DNA of 44,424 nucleotides from Kurthia zopfii. Lineage in GTDB: Bacteria; Bacillota; Bacilli; Bacillales_A; Planococcaceae. The DNA lies in assembly GCF_003143955.1 (NCBI RefSeq), contig NZ_QFVS01000023.1, positions 1-44,424 on the forward strand, in the 5' to 3' direction. Every line of letters begins with the position of its first letter. The first letter of the stretch is position 1. The notes below the pieces were generated by a model. That model saw only the letters and a list, made by a program, of their open reading frames with translations, made no database searches and was not told the DNA's origin. Below are positions 44,401-44,424 of the stretch, in pieces. A program made the position numbers and the translations under genes.

Positions 44401-44424
44401 GCGGTTTCTCTTATTTGACCGAGC
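44337..44424 (-). CDS. tnpB: C-terminus of a TnpB-like RNA-guided nuclease (partial)
   Basis: The minus-strand frame from the window edge to TGA 44337-44339 encodes about 29 residues ending KEIHLQVRSIPKKLPLQA, which I recall as a common tail of TnpB proteins in Bacillales. No catalytic part is in the window. TnpB cuts DNA guided by an omega RNA transcribed from the element's right end. Confidence 0.6.
   Translation of the reverse strand, partial: LGQIRETAASKEIHLQVRSIPKKLPLQA

Larger units (their letters stand above)
44300..44424 (-). mobile_element. right end of an IS200/IS605-group (TnpB-type) element
   Basis: The minus strand ends ...GGCGAGTAGTTCAC at 44300, which resembles the right-end tail of IS1341/IS605-like elements, immediately before GGDEF coding sequence. 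Upstream of it is a compact hairpin-rich tract (CTCCCACTTCAAGCGTGAAG, AACCGCAAGGTT) and the end of a TnpB reading frame. The element continues past the window end, so its left end and any TnpA cannot be seen. Confidence 0.72.

Noticed and set aside
1-44424. CRISPR arrays, tRNA, rRNA, prophage or toxin-antitoxin modules
   Set aside because: No regular direct repeats with spacers, no cloverleaf or rRNA sequence, and no phage or toxin-antitoxin pair was seen on reading both strands.

Overview
The window is 44.4 kb of low-GC chromosomal DNA from a Gram-positive, endospore-forming type of Bacillales. Gene content and protein resemblance point to the Planococcaceae (Solibacillus/Lysinibacillus-like), but the genus is an inference. 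Supporting signs are strong AGGAGG-type ribosome sites, a Spo0E-like phosphatase, YkyB, YkvS, KtrC/KtrD, CcpC and an S-layer-free, ordinary core gene set. Several neighbours match the Bacillus subtilis ykw-ykv-yku region (ykwC, cheV, ykyB, fadH, cbpB/ykuL, ccpC), rearranged and with insertions. I see no rRNA, tRNA, CRISPR array or prophage.

Layout. 0-5.2 kb: ktrC (K+ channel gating subunit), then the glyoxylate shunt operon aceA-aceB plus a tiny zinc-ribbon gene, with a divergent LytTR regulator. 5.2-9.8 kb: a polyamine uptake operon, HTH-cupin regulator-potABCD, behind a promoter with repeated palindromic operators. 9.8-16.3 kb: an MFS exporter, an internally deleted IS30 copy and a three-gene ABC-2 exporter operon. 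16.3-20.8 kb: fadH with a FadR box, cbpB/darB, ccpC and a GGDEF-EAL protein. 21.4-25.1 kb: ppx-ppk polyphosphate genes. 25.2-31.2 kb: ykyB, cheV, a UMF1-type transporter that seems to start at AUA, ykwC, a Spo0E-like gene, small conserved genes, a CPBP protease and a MarR regulator. 31.3-35.2 kb: a radical-SAM-like gene remnant, ktrD, and an unknown gene pair whose second member is a TPR protein with a decayed GGDEF-like end. 35.3-36.3 kb: a TerC-family gene under a yybP-ykoY manganese riboswitch. 36.3-43.9 kb: a divergent sulfate assimilation locus, cysH-sat-cysC (plus an SDR gene) on the minus strand and sbp-cysT-cysW-cysA on the plus strand. 43.8-44.4 kb: a small membrane protein and a GGDEF gene cut by the right end of a TnpB-type (IS200/IS605) element that runs off the window.

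The most interesting signal is in the 264-bp cysH/sbp divergent region. Both transcripts carry the same short hairpin motif (core CAGACAACTG, with one compensatory base-pair change between the copies), and in both its last bases form the foot of an intrinsic terminator. The two promoters also carry inverted copies of TTATCGGAA. This looks like a two-layer control of sulfate uptake and reduction, with an RNA attenuator that I do not recognise as a known riboswitch.

Second-messenger themes recur: c-di-AMP effectors (KtrC, KtrD partner, CbpB/DarB), c-di-GMP turnover (GGDEF-EAL, broken GGDEF) and a degenerate GGDEF-like domain.
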